A DNA stretch of 64,000 nucleotides from JBFYTX01 sp963739515 (GTDB lineage Bacteria > Chloroflexota > Dehalococcoidia > Dehalococcoidales > RBG-16-60-22), in assembly GCA_963739515.1 (NCBI GenBank), contig CAVUAO010000003.1, positions 496,001 through 560,000 on the forward strand, in the 5' to 3' direction. The notes beneath the pieces were generated by a model. That model made no database searches. It was not told where the DNA came from and was given only the letters and a program-made list of their open reading frames with translations. Both the position numbers and the translations under genes were made by a program. This document shows positions 32,477 to 41,578 of the stretch, piece by piece; within the stretch, counting starts at the first letter, position 1; the number at the start of each line of letters is the position of its first letter.

Positions 32477-33728
32477 AATACCTCACGCGGGTCGGTTATT
32501 TCGCCTCTGAGCGCGGAGGCCGCGGCCGTGGCCGGGCTCCCCAGGTAGATAAAGCTTTTAGGATTGCCCATCCGCCCCTCGAAGTTGCGGTTAGCCGTGG
32601 ACAGGCACGCCTCCCCATCCCCTAAAGCCCCCTGGTGCAGGCCCAGACAGGGACCGCAGCCGGGCGGCAGGATAATCGCCCCCGACGCCACGAAATCTTT
32701 GATATAGCCCGCATCAATAGCCTGAAGTAATACCTGCCTAGAAGCCGGGGCGATAATCAGTCTGACGGTTTTAGCGGGTTTCTTACCTCTTAGAATCGAA
32801 GCGGCCACCTCCAAATCTTCAAGTCGACCGTTGGTGCAGGTGCCGATGACCACCTGCTGTATTTTCGTGCCCTTGAGGTCTTTAGCCAGGGCGGTATTAT
32901 CCACCGTATGCGGTCTGGATACGGTCGGCTCCAGTTTGGCAGCATCGATTCTGATCGTCTTTTCATAGACGGCGTCGGCATCGGCGGCGAGGGGTCTGAA
33001 GTCTTTGCCCCGCCCCTCCGCTTTCAGGAATTCTTTAGTCGTTTCATCCGACGCGAAAAGTCCCACCTTGGCCCCCGCTTCCACCGCCATGTTGGCGATG
33101 GTGAACCGTCCGCTCATGCTCATCTTTTTCAATGGCATGGCCGTGAAATTCCAGCGATTTATACGTCGCGCCGTCGGCGCCTATCCTGCCGATGAGGTGC
33201 AAAATCAGGTCTTTAGCGCCGACGCCTTTCGGGAAGTCGCCGGTGACCTCGATTTTAAAAGTCTCCGGGACGCGGAACCAGTTTTTGCCCAGACCGAATG
33301 CCACGGCGATGTCGGATGAGCCCATGCCGGTGGCGAAAGCCCCCAGCCCTCCCGCCGTGACCGTGTGCGAGTCCGCCCCGACAATAACGTCGCCGGGCCG
33401 CGCGTAGGCCTCCTGGACGATCTGGTGGCAGACGCCCTCCCCGGCTTCTGACTAAAATACAACCGCTCTGCCGCGAAAAGTCCCGCAGCAGGATATGGTC
33501 GTTGGAGAGGCTGGCATTGGGACTCGGCGCGGCGTGGTCGATAAACAGCACCGTCCTTTTGGCGTTTGCCAGCCTGCCCATACCGCTGGTCTGGAACTGG
33601 CGGACGGTCAGGGGGCCGGTGGTGTCCTGCACGAAAGCCAGGTCCACTTTAGCGATAACGATATCCCCGGCGCGGGCGTCCGTGCCGGACTTTTCACTTA
33701 AGATTTTTTCGGCGAGTGTTTTGCCCAT
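32473..33728 (-). pseudogene. leuC: LeuC/aconitase-type large subunit, two +1 frameshifts
   Basis: About 417 aa after repair, normal for LeuC/HacA-type large subunits. From the ATG at 33728: MGKTLAEKILSEKSG, DHAAPSPN and RDFSRQSGCIL; skipping one base near 33452-33455 continues as SEAGEGVCHQIVQEAYARPGD, GADSHTVTAGGLGAFATGMGS; skipping one near 33124 continues as MSMSGRFTIANM to the stop. [4Fe-4S] ligands VIGTCTNGR and PPGCGPCLG are intact. Family function: dehydration/hydration of isopropylmalate, homocitrate or citrate. The clean conservation on both sides of each break argues for sequence error or very recent damage. Confidence 0.88.
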
Positions 33729-33746
33729 TTGAGGTCTGACCTCACC

Positions 33747-35291
33747 CTACATCGGGATATTGCCGTGCTTCTTGTGCGGGCGCGACTCTTTCTTGTTCTT
33801 TAGTGCCTCTAAAGCCGCGATAACTTTGGCGCGGGTCTCCGCCGGCGGTATCACCGCGTTGATATACCCCATCTTCGCCGCCACGTACGGGTTATAGAGC
33901 AACTCGCGGTATTCCGCGATTTTTTCCTGCTCTTTAGCTTTGGGGTCGGACGCTTTGTCAATCTCCCCTTTGAAGATAATCGCCGTGGCGGCTTCCGCCC
34001 CCATCACGGCAATCTCCGCCTGAGGCCAGGCTAAAGTAATATCCGCCCCCAGCCCCTGGCAACACATAGCGATGTACGCCCCGCCGTAGGCCTTGCGCGT
34101 GATGAGCGTTATCTTGGGCACGGTGGCCTCGGCGTAGCACCACAGCAATTTCGCCCCGTGCCGGATAATGCCGCCCCACTCCTGGTGGCTGCCGGGTAAA
34201 AAGCCGGGCACGTCGGCGATGGTGAGCAAAGGGATATTAAAAGCGTCGCAAAAGCGGATGAACCGCGTGGCCTTGTCCGAGGCGTTGATATCGAGGCAGC
34301 CGGCGAGGTAGTTAGGCTGGCTGGCAATGATGCCGACGACCTGCCCGTTCAGGCGGGCGAAAGCGGTGATGATGTTCTGGGCGTACTGCCTTGACGACTC
34401 CAGATACTCGCCGCCATCGACGATAGCCCTGATGACGTCTTTCATGTTGTAAGTCTTGTTCGAGTTTTCCGGCAGGACATTATCCAGAATTTCCGCGGCG
34501 TTGTCTATAGTATCGGCCGGCGCAGCGGAAGGCGGCCTTTCTTCGTTGCTGGAAGGTAAATAGCTTAGCAGCTTCTTAATTTCTTCGATGGCCTGTTTAT
34601 CGTCGTCGCAGGCGAACTGCGTCACGCCGCTCTTGGTGCTGTGCGTTATCGCCCCGCCCAGTTCCTCGTTAGTGATTTCTTCGCTGGTAACGCTCTTGAC
34701 GACGGCCGGACCGGTGATGAACATATAGCTCGTCTTTTTTACCATGAAAACGAAATCGGTCATGGCCGGCGAATAAACGGCGCCCCCCGCCGCCGGGCCC
34801 ATGACGGCCGATATCTGGGGGATAACGCCGGAGGCGGCGGAGTTGCGGTAGAAAATATTAGCATAGCCGTCGAGGGCGTTAATGCCTTCCTGTATCCTCG
34901 CGCCGCCGCTATCGATAAAGCCCACCACGGGCACCTTCATCTTCATCGCCAGGTCCATGATGCGGCAGATTTTCCGCGCGTGCATCTCGCCGAGCGTACC
35001 GCCGCGGGCGGTGAAGTCCTGGGCAAAGGCGCAAACGGTGCGCTCATTGACTTTACCATAGCCGGTGATAACGCCGTCGGCGGGAATAGAGACCTTGTCC
35101 ATGCCGAAATTGCTCGAGCGGTGCTGCACAAAAAGGTCGGTCTCCTGGAAGGTGTCCGCGTCAAAGAACAGGTCCAGCCTTTCGCGGGCCGTCAGCTTGC
35201 CGGACTCGTGCTGCTTCTGAACGCCCTTTTCGCCGCCCCCCGCCTTAAGCCCGGCCTCCAGCTTCGCCAGCTTTTCATTTTCCTCGCTCAT
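33747..35291 (-). CDS. mmdA: Acyl-CoA (propionyl/methylmalonyl-CoA) carboxyltransferase
   Basis: 514 aa, the full carboxyltransferase of PccB/MmdA type. Two crotonase-like halves with oxyanion-hole segments GGARIQEGINAL and GGAYIAMCCQGLGAD; N-terminal QHESGKLTARERLDLFFD is typical. It transfers CO2 between biotin and propionyl-CoA or a similar acyl-CoA. Biotin carrier and carboxylase or decarboxylase membrane subunits are not in the window. The gene starts the minus-strand unit with leuC, leuD and icd (18-base gap), suggesting use in central carbon assimilation. Confidence 0.95.
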   Translation of the reverse strand: MSEENEKLAKLEAGLKAGGGEKGVQKQHESGKLTARERLDLFFDADTFQETDLFVQHRSSNFGMDKVSIPADGVITGYGKVNERTVCAFAQDFTARGGTLGEMHARKICRIMDLAMKMKVPVVGFIDSGGARIQEGINALDGYANIFYRNSAASGVIPQISAVMGPAAGGAVYSPAMTDFVFMVKKTSYMFITGPAVVKSVTSEEITNEELGGAITHSTKSGVTQFACDDDKQAIEEIKKLLSYLPSSNEERPPSAAPADTIDNAAEILDNVLPENSNKTYNMKDVIRAIVDGGEYLESSRQYAQNIITAFARLNGQVVGIIASQPNYLAGCLDINASDKATRFIRFCDAFNIPLLTIADVPGFLPGSHQEWGGIIRHGAKLLWCYAEATVPKITLITRKAYGGAYIAMCCQGLGADITLAWPQAEIAVMGAEAATAIIFKGEIDKASDPKAKEQEKIAEYRELLYNPYVAAKMGYINAVIPPAETRAKVIAALEALKNKKESRPHKKHGNIPM

Positions 35292-35431
35292 TTAGCCCTC
35301 ACTCACCGGTAAAGATAAAAGTAAGTTAATGATATCACAACCCATTTTCACGGGCAATAGATAGACGGAAATGATGACAGACACCACAATGGAGAATAGA
35401 ATAAAGCCGGAAAAAAGTATGCGGACTCCAA

Positions 35432-36031
35432 CTACCCCCGGTACCGCTCCTGCTTCCAGGGGTCGCCGTGCATGTGGTAGCCCGCGCCCTCCCAGAACCC
35501 CGCCCGGTCCTGAGCCAGGAACTCGACGCCGGTCACCCACTTGGCGCTCTTCCAGAAGTAAAGCCGCGGCACCACCAGCCGCACCGGCCCGCCGTGGTCG
35601 GCGGTCAGCGTATTGCCATCGTGTTTAAGAGCGAACAACACATCCGGCTGGAAGAAATCGTCCAGCGACAGGTTGGCGGTAAATCCCCCCGACCCATGCA
35701 CCATCACGTATTTAGCTTCCGCCTTTACCCCGGCAATTTCCTTAACAGCGCCCGCGCTCACGCCCTCCCAGGTGTTGTTAAACCGCGACCAGGTCGTCAC
35801 GCAATGGATATCGGAAAACACCTCCACCTGGGGCAGCGAGGTGAACTCCTCAAAGGTTAGCGTACGCTCTTTCTCCACCAGCCCCTTGATAAAGAAAGTC
35901 CATTTCGCCGTGTCAACAGCCGGCACTTTCCCGTAATGCAGCACCGGCCATTTCTCGGTAAGCTTTTGTCCCGGCGGCAGCCGGCCCTGCCGCTGCGTGT
36001 CTGGACTGACGATTCTGTTAATTTCGCTCAT
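35432..36031 (-). CDS. Sulfite oxidase-fold molybdopterin protein (YedY/MsrP-like, cytoplasmic)
   Basis: 199 aa, a single molybdopterin domain. The Mo-ligating cysteine is in DIHCVTTWSRF; further typical segments are WTFFIKGLVEK at the start and HGGPVRLVVPRLYFWKSAKWV toward the end. Unlike MsrP there is no twin-arginine or other signal peptide, so it is probably cytoplasmic. Such short members have unknown substrates. It lies alone, 140 bases from mmdA on the same strand. That 35292-35431 gap holds only a hydrophobic open frame without a start codon. Confidence 0.9.
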   Translation of the reverse strand: MSEINRIVSPDTQRQGRLPPGQKLTEKWPVLHYGKVPAVDTAKWTFFIKGLVEKERTLTFEEFTSLPQVEVFSDIHCVTTWSRFNNTWEGVSAGAVKEIAGVKAEAKYVMVHGSGGFTANLSLDDFFQPDVLFALKHDGNTLTADHGGPVRLVVPRLYFWKSAKWVTGVEFLAQDRAGFWEGAGYHMHGDPWKQERYRG

Positions 36032-36056
36032 ATATTTTTATCATACCATATTATCT

Positions 36057-36353
36057 TCAAAGTCGGCGGGTGAGAAACCACTTCTTAAACTCCGGATGTT
36101 TCAGGTTGGTGCCGCGGTCGTAGTAAATTTCGTAGATTTCGCCTTCGGTAGTCTTGACCCGGTAATAGTTGCGGTGGTGCCGCTGCCACCACCGTTGGCG
36201 GCCGGCGGAGGCTTTACCGAAGCCGTGGTCCGGCCAGGACTCCAAAATTTCCGAGACAACGTAATCGCTTCCGTCAAGGCGGAAAGAGACCGGCGTTTTT
36301 ACATCGCCGCCGGTGGTGACCCGTATCTCCCGACCGAAAAATAACTCGGGCAT
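36057..36353 (-). CDS. DUF6504-like small protein
   Basis: 98 aa. Strongly patterned with Trp/Tyr/Arg: residues 35-80 contain VSEILESWPDHGFG, WWQRHHRNYYRVKTTEGEIYEIYYD; this is the pattern of the DUF6504 family, often found next to DNA polymerase or repair genes in Actinobacteria and Chloroflexi. No catalytic motif is evident, and it is rich in basic and aromatic residues. Located 25 bases upstream of the molybdoenzyme, same strand. Function unknown. Confidence 0.65.
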   Translation of the reverse strand: MPELFFGREIRVTTGGDVKTPVSFRLDGSDYVVSEILESWPDHGFGKASAGRQRWWQRHHRNYYRVKTTEGEIYEIYYDRGTNLKHPEFKKWFLTRRL

Positions 36354-36499
36354 GATCTCTGATATACCTTTTTAAACATGCTAACGTGATAGCGGGTGTA
36401 TGTCAACTTCGCAGTCGAAAAATATCTGTAAATAATTTGCAGCTTGCCCCTCTTTTTGGTAATCTTAAGCGGGCACTTTTTGAACGGGAGGCCAAGCCC

Positions 36500-37540
36500 A
36501 TGAAAGAGACCTACGCCGCCGCCGGTGTCCACATCGATATCGGGGCTGAAGCCAAAAAGCTCGTCAAGAGACTAGCCGCCACCACCCACCGGCCGGAGGT
36601 ATTAAGCGGGGTGGGTTTCTTCGGCGGACTTTACGAATTTAAGGGATATAAGAACCCGGTACTCGTCTCCAGCATCGACCAGGTAGGCACCAAGACGAAA
36701 ATCGCCAATGCCATGGGCAAATGGGACACGGTCGGCATCGATATCGTCAGCCACTGCGTCAACGACATCTTCACCTGCGGCGCCGAGCCCATTTTTTTCC
36801 TGGACTATATCGGCATGGGCAGGATAGTACCCGAGAAAGTGGAAGGCATTGTCAAAGGTCTGGCTAAAGCCTGCCGGGACGCCGGCTGCGCGCTCATCGG
36901 CGGGGAGACCGGCGAGATGCCGGGACTTTACGCCACCCCGGAAGACTTCGACCTGGTGGGATTTGTCATCGGCGCGGTGGAAAAAGACAAGATAATGATG
37001 GGGAAAGACATCGTCGCCGGCGACGCGGTACTCGGCCTGCCGTCCAGCGGACTGCACACCAACGGCTACTCGCTGGCGCGGCGGATTTTCGGCGAAACGC
37101 CGGAAGCGTTAAAAAAATATTCCAAAGAGCTGGGAAAAACCATCGGCGAAGCCCTGCTCGAGCCTCACCTCTGCTATTACAAATTACTCAAGCCCCGGCT
37201 GCCCCATATTAAGGGGCTGGCTCACATCACGGGCGGGGGGCTGGTGGGCAATGTGCCGCGGTCATTGCCGTCCGGCCTGGCGGCCAGATTCGATAGCAGC
37301 AAATGGGAAGTACCGCCGATTTTTAAGCTTCTCCAGAAGCGGGGCAAAGTGGACACGGCGGAAATGTACCACGTTTATAACATGGGCATCGGCATGGTGA
37401 TAATCAGCTCGCCGCAGAAGGTCAACACACTGAAAAAAGCCCTGCCGGAGGCGAGGGTCATCGGGGAGGTGGTTAAACAGGTCGGCAAAGACAGGGTCAT
37501 CATCGACGGAGTCGGCTACCGGCAGGACAAGGTGGGGTAA
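36500..37540 (+). CDS. purM: Phosphoribosylformylglycinamidine cyclo-ligase (AIR synthetase)
   Basis: 346 aa from ATG 36500, after a GGGAGG site. It closes the imidazole ring in purine synthesis using ATP. Conserved segments: DQVGTKTKIANAMG, HCVNDIFTCGAEPIFFLDYIG, ALIGGETGEMPG, GLPSSGLHTNGYSLAR, and the C-terminal HITGGGLVGNVPR and YNMGIGMVI. It is followed by purH after 22 bases, so two purine steps are encoded together. Confidence 0.97.
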   Translation: MKETYAAAGVHIDIGAEAKKLVKRLAATTHRPEVLSGVGFFGGLYEFKGYKNPVLVSSIDQVGTKTKIANAMGKWDTVGIDIVSHCVNDIFTCGAEPIFFLDYIGMGRIVPEKVEGIVKGLAKACRDAGCALIGGETGEMPGLYATPEDFDLVGFVIGAVEKDKIMMGKDIVAGDAVLGLPSSGLHTNGYSLARRIFGETPEALKKYSKELGKTIGEALLEPHLCYYKLLKPRLPHIKGLAHITGGGLVGNVPRSLPSGLAARFDSSKWEVPPIFKLLQKRGKVDTAEMYHVYNMGIGMVIISSPQKVNTLKKALPEARVIGEVVKQVGKDRVIIDGVGYRQDKVG

Positions 37541-37562
37541 AGCTGTTAAAGAAGGAGTTTTT

Positions 37563-39112
37563 ATGCGTGCCATTATCAGCGTTTCCGATAAGACCGGGGC
37601 GGCCGATTTCGCCGGGGGGCTGGTAAAGCTGGGCTACGAAATATTCAGCACCGGCCACACCAAGAAAGCCATCGAAGAGGCGGGGGTGCCGGTTAAAAGC
37701 GTCTCGGACATCACCGGCTTCCCAGAAATCCTCGACGGGCGCGTGAAAACCCTGCACCCGATGGTCCACGGCGGCATTTTAGCCCGCCGCGACCTCCCCG
37801 CCCACATGAAAGAGCTCAAAGACAAAAAAATCGAGAAAATCGACCTCGTGGCGGTCAACCTCTATCCCTTCGTCCAGACGGTCGCCAAAGAGGGCGTCAC
37901 CCTGACCGACGCGCTGGAGAATATCGATATCGGCGGGCCGGCCATGATACGGGCTTCCGCCAAGAACTTCCCCGGCGTTATCATCGTCGTCGACCCCGCC
38001 GATTACCCCTTAATTCTCGAAAAGCTGGAAAAGGGCGACCTGCCTCTGGAAGAGCGCCAGCGACTGGCCCAGAAGGCTTTCCAGCACACCGCTATTTACG
38101 ATACGGCCATCGCGCAATACCTCAGGAAAGACGAAGAGGGGCTGCCGGAGCAGACTGACGATAGCCATGAAGAAGCGCTACGGGCTGCGCTACGGCGAGA
38201 ACCCGCACCAGAAAGCGGCTTTCTACGCGGAGCTGGCGGTGGGGGCCAAGCAGAACACCGGCATCACCTGGGCGAAGCAGCTGGGGGGCAAAGAACTTAT
38301 CGTTCAACAATATCCTCGACGCGGACGCGGCCTGGGGGGCGGCGGTCGATTTCGCCGCGCCGACCGTCGCCGTGATCAAGCACACCAACCCCTGCGGGCT
38401 GGCCTCCTACAAAGACATCGCCGAGGCCTACCGCCGCGCCTTCAGCGGTGACGAGGTGGCGGCCTACGGCGGGATCGTCGCCGCCAACCGGAAAGTGACT
38501 CTGGAGATGGCGGAAGCGATGCGCCCCGTCTTTTATGAAATCGTCGTCGCCCCCGGCTACGAGCCGGAAGCCCTGAACCTCCTGAAAACGAAGAAAAAAG
38601 ACCTGCGCATCCTTCAGGCGGAGCTGCCGCCCGGCTACGGTAAAGAGGAATGCGGCTACACCGACTACCGGCGCGTCAGGGGCGGCTTCCTGGTGCAGAA
38701 CTCGGACTCCGTCCCGGAGAAAAAGGTGGACATGAAAGTGGTCACCAAACGCGCTCCTACGGCTAAAGAAAAGGCCGACCTGCTCTTCGCCTGGCGGGCG
38801 GTCAAGCACGTGAAGTCGAACGCTATCCTGCTGGCGAAAGACAAGATGATCACGGGGATGGGGGCGGGACAGCCCAGCCGGATTGTCAGCGCGCAGATTG
38901 CGGGGGAAAAGGCGGGGGCCAAAGCCAAAGGGAGCGTCCTGGCCTCGGACGCCATGTTCCCGTTCGGGGACGTCGTGGAGCACGCGGCCAAGCTGGGCGT
39001 GACGGCGATAATACAGCCGGGCGGCTCGATACGCGACCAGGACTCGATAGACGCCGCCGATAAGCACAACATAGCGATGGTGCTGACCGGCGAGAGGCAC
39101 TTCAGACATTAG
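37563..39112 (+). pseudogene. purH: Bifunctional AICAR transformylase/IMP cyclohydrolase, two +1 frameshifts
   Basis: Repaired length 515 aa, normal for PurH. N-terminal IMP cyclohydrolase (MRAIISVSDKTG, GHTKKAIEEAG, GGPAMIRASAKN) runs to EGLPEQ; one extra base at 38154 is followed by LTIAMKKRYGLRYGENPHQKAAFYAEL; a second extra base near 38298-38300 is followed by SFNNILDADAAWGAAVDF, KHTNPCGLASYK and the transformylase domain to GVTAIIQPGGSIRDQDSI. Last two steps of IMP synthesis. Both breaks are single-base insertions with full conservation around them, so the gene may be intact in the organism. Confidence 0.9.
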
Positions 39113-39178
39113 TGAGATTTCAAGAGAGACAGTGTCTCTCTTTTTCTTCCCCTCGTTCCGGGGGGAAAGGAGGTGGCT

Positions 39179-40708
39179 ATGCCTAATGCCGTCCTGGTCA
39201 TCGACATGGTGCGGGGATTCATGGATAAAGACTGCCCCCTCTACTGCGGCGATAAAGCCCGTCGCATTATCCCCAATATCCAACGCCTCCTGGAATCTGA
39301 AACGAAAAAAGGTTCAAAGATATTTTTCCTCAACGATAGCCACGATAAAGACGACGCCGAATTCAAAATGTTCGCGCCGCACTGCGTCGCCGGAACCGCC
39401 GAGGTAGAGGTCATCCCGGAGCTGGCGGGATACCCCGGCGAGATTATCCCCAAGAAAAGGTACAGCGCCTTTTACGGCACCGACCTCGAAGCCAGGCTCA
39501 AGAAGCTCAAGCCGGAAAAGGTCATTGTGTGCGGGGTCTGCACCGATATCTGCGTCTGCCATACGGTCGGCGACGCGCGCAATCGAAACTATCAGGTCGA
39601 GGTGCCCGTCGACGGCGTGGCGTCGTTCGATGAAAAAGCCCACTATTACGCCCTGGAGCACATGGAAAAGGTGCTCGGCGCGAAGCTGACCCGCTCCGTC
39701 GCGAAAGAGCTGCCGAAACCCAGGTTCAAACCGTCGCCGGAAGTGCTCAGCGGCGATACCGCCGATATCTATTTCCCGCGGACGCTAGAAATCCTGCGCC
39801 AGGAAGGACTCGACCCCATGGCGACCATGGAGGTGTTCGGGAGCCGCGCCGGAGTGCTCTGCGGCATCGAGGAGGTCAAGGCGCTGCTGGCGGAAGTCCT
39901 GCCGGAAGGCAAGCGCGAGGTCTGGGCGCTCGGTGAGGGCGAGAGCATGGCGGCTAAAGAGGTGGTGCTGCGGATAACCGCCCCCTACCAAAGCTACGGC
40001 CTTTACGAGACGGCTATCATCGGCATGCTGGCGCACGGCAGCGGCTGGGCGACGGCGGCCCGCGAATGTGTGGCGGTGGCCGGGGGCATACCTATCATCA
40101 GCTTCGGGGCGAGGCACGTGCATCCCGCCGTGGCCGGCATCATGGACTACGCGGCGGTGGTGGGAGGCTGTAACGGCTGCTCCAGCATCGCCGGGGCGCG
40201 ACTGGCCGGAATCGAGCCTTCCGGTACGATGCCCCATGCCTTGATCATCATTGTGGGCGACACGGTCAAAGCCACCATGCTTTTCGATAAATATATGCCG
40301 TCCGGCGTTCCCCGGGTATCACTGGTGGACACCTTCAAAGACGAAGTGGAAGAGAGCCTGCGGGTGGCCGAGGCGTTAAGGGATAAGCTCCAGAGCGTGC
40401 GACTCGACACGCCGTACGAGCGCGGCCGGGTCACCGCCGGTCTGGTCAAAGAGGTGCGGGCCCATCTCGACCTGGCGGGATTCAAGCACGTGGGCATCTT
40501 CGTCAGCGGCGGCATCGACCCGGAACGCATTGCCTATTTCCGGGAAAACGGGGCGCCGGTAGACGGCTTCGGGGTGGGCAGCTATATCAGCGGGGCGAAG
40601 CCCATCGATTTTACCGCCGACCTGCATGAAATAAACGGCAAGCCTATCGCCAAGCGCGGGCGACTGCCGGGCATCACGTCCAACCCGCGGCTGCAGAGGG
40701 TATTTTAA
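39179..40708 (+). CDS. Fusion of nicotinamidase and nicotinate phosphoribosyltransferase
   Basis: About 509 aa; ATG 39179 sits 6 bases after GGAGG (GTG 39173 is too close). Residues about 1-165 are an isochorismatase/nicotinamidase domain: catalytic Asp in VIDMVRGF, Lys in PKKRYSAF, Cys in VCGVCTDICV. After a linker (LTRSVAKELPKPRF) residues about 190-509 form a nicotinate phosphoribosyltransferase-type barrel (ISFGARHVHPA, VGGCNGCSSIAGARL, GGIDPERIAYF, FGVGSYIS). The one chain would deamidate nicotinamide and convert nicotinate to NaMN, a two-step NAD salvage. No stop or frameshift separates the domains, so the fusion is real in this sequence. Confidence 0.9.
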   Translation: MPNAVLVIDMVRGFMDKDCPLYCGDKARRIIPNIQRLLESETKKGSKIFFLNDSHDKDDAEFKMFAPHCVAGTAEVEVIPELAGYPGEIIPKKRYSAFYGTDLEARLKKLKPEKVIVCGVCTDICVCHTVGDARNRNYQVEVPVDGVASFDEKAHYYALEHMEKVLGAKLTRSVAKELPKPRFKPSPEVLSGDTADIYFPRTLEILRQEGLDPMATMEVFGSRAGVLCGIEEVKALLAEVLPEGKREVWALGEGESMAAKEVVLRITAPYQSYGLYETAIIGMLAHGSGWATAARECVAVAGGIPIISFGARHVHPAVAGIMDYAAVVGGCNGCSSIAGARLAGIEPSGTMPHALIIIVGDTVKATMLFDKYMPSGVPRVSLVDTFKDEVEESLRVAEALRDKLQSVRLDTPYERGRVTAGLVKEVRAHLDLAGFKHVGIFVSGGIDPERIAYFRENGAPVDGFGVGSYISGAKPIDFTADLHEINGKPIAKRGRLPGITSNPRLQRVF

Positions 40709-40721
40709 AGGAGGCGCAACT

Positions 40722-41578
40722 ATGTGGGAACAGATGTACTCTTTCCTGAAATCCTGGTTCATTTATCAGGATGCCGGAGCGAAGATAGTCCTCGTCAGCA
40801 TCGTCCTGGCGCTAGCCTTCGCGGCTATCTGGCTTCTCCTTCACTGGCCGCCGCTTTTCCGCCGGCACTGGCTCTGGGCGGTGGCGGTCTTCAGCGCTTT
40901 CTTTACCATGCTGGCGATAACCTTCGTGCAGATACCGCTCCAACATTATACCGGCGTGGCGCTGACGCATTTCTGGAGCGTAGCCACTCTTAACGACTGG
41001 ATTTTGCTAACGGGCTTACCGCAGATTCTGCTGAGCGGGCTCGTCCAGGAAGGCGCTAAAATGGTGCCGATGGTGGCCTGGTGGTGGCGGAGCGGCAGGC
41101 ACATCGACCCCAAACTGGGGCTGGCTATCGGGGCGATCGCCGGGGCCGGTTACGGCATCTTCGAGGGTTTCTGGGTACACACCAATGTCCTTGGCAACGG
41201 CTGGACACTTCAGCCTGATAGGAACCTATGGCTTCATGCGCGATCGACCCCATTCTGGGAAAGATTTTTTGCCATCGGTTTTCATATCGCCTGTTCGTCT
41301 CTGGTGGGATACGGGCTGGCTAAGGGCAACGGCTGGCAGTTTTACCTCATCGCCGCGGGGCTGCACGGCTCTTATGAACTATGTGATCGCTGCTATACCA
41401 GAAGGGATATCTTACCGTTAATCAGGTGGAAATATGGGTAGCGGCGGTGGCCATCCTGACGACGGCTCTGGTGCTCTGGCTGCGCTGGAGGAAGGAAAAA
41501 GAAGAAGCGCCGCTGCCAACCGAAGCACTAATGGTCCCTCCGAGTGTGCCTCCGGAAACGCCTACCGGGAGCGTTTAA
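40722..41578 (+). pseudogene. PrsW-like intramembrane protein, two +1 frameshifts
   Basis: About 284 aa after repair. Hydrophobic helices through the N-terminal two thirds; the PrsW-type motifs are visible: VQEGAKMVPMVAWW (E-x-A-K), GAIAGAGYGIFEGF and AIGFHIACSSLVGYGLA. The open frame at 41441 is a break product: removing G41376 gives HGSYNYVIAAIPEG, and removing A41407 continues YLTVNQVEIWVAAVAILTTAL, one more helix, and a Pro/Glu-rich tail to TAA 41576-41578. The repaired end overlaps tilS by 17 bases, tail to tail. PrsW relatives are putative membrane proteases; no substrate is known here. Confidence 0.72.

Noticed and set aside
31979..33728. Confident leucine biosynthesis operon (leuCD-leuB)
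   Set aside because: The dehydrogenase has isocitrate-dehydrogenase-type substrate residues and no leuA is adjacent, so the leucine role was not asserted.
35292..35431. Short hydrophobic frame (ILFSGFILFSIVVSVIISVYLL) ending exactly at the mmdA start, resembling an OadG/MmdD-like membrane subunit
   Set aside because: No in-frame ATG, GTG or TTG with a ribosome site precedes the hydrophobic segment, and its upstream part overlaps the molybdoenzyme gene; too weak to call.
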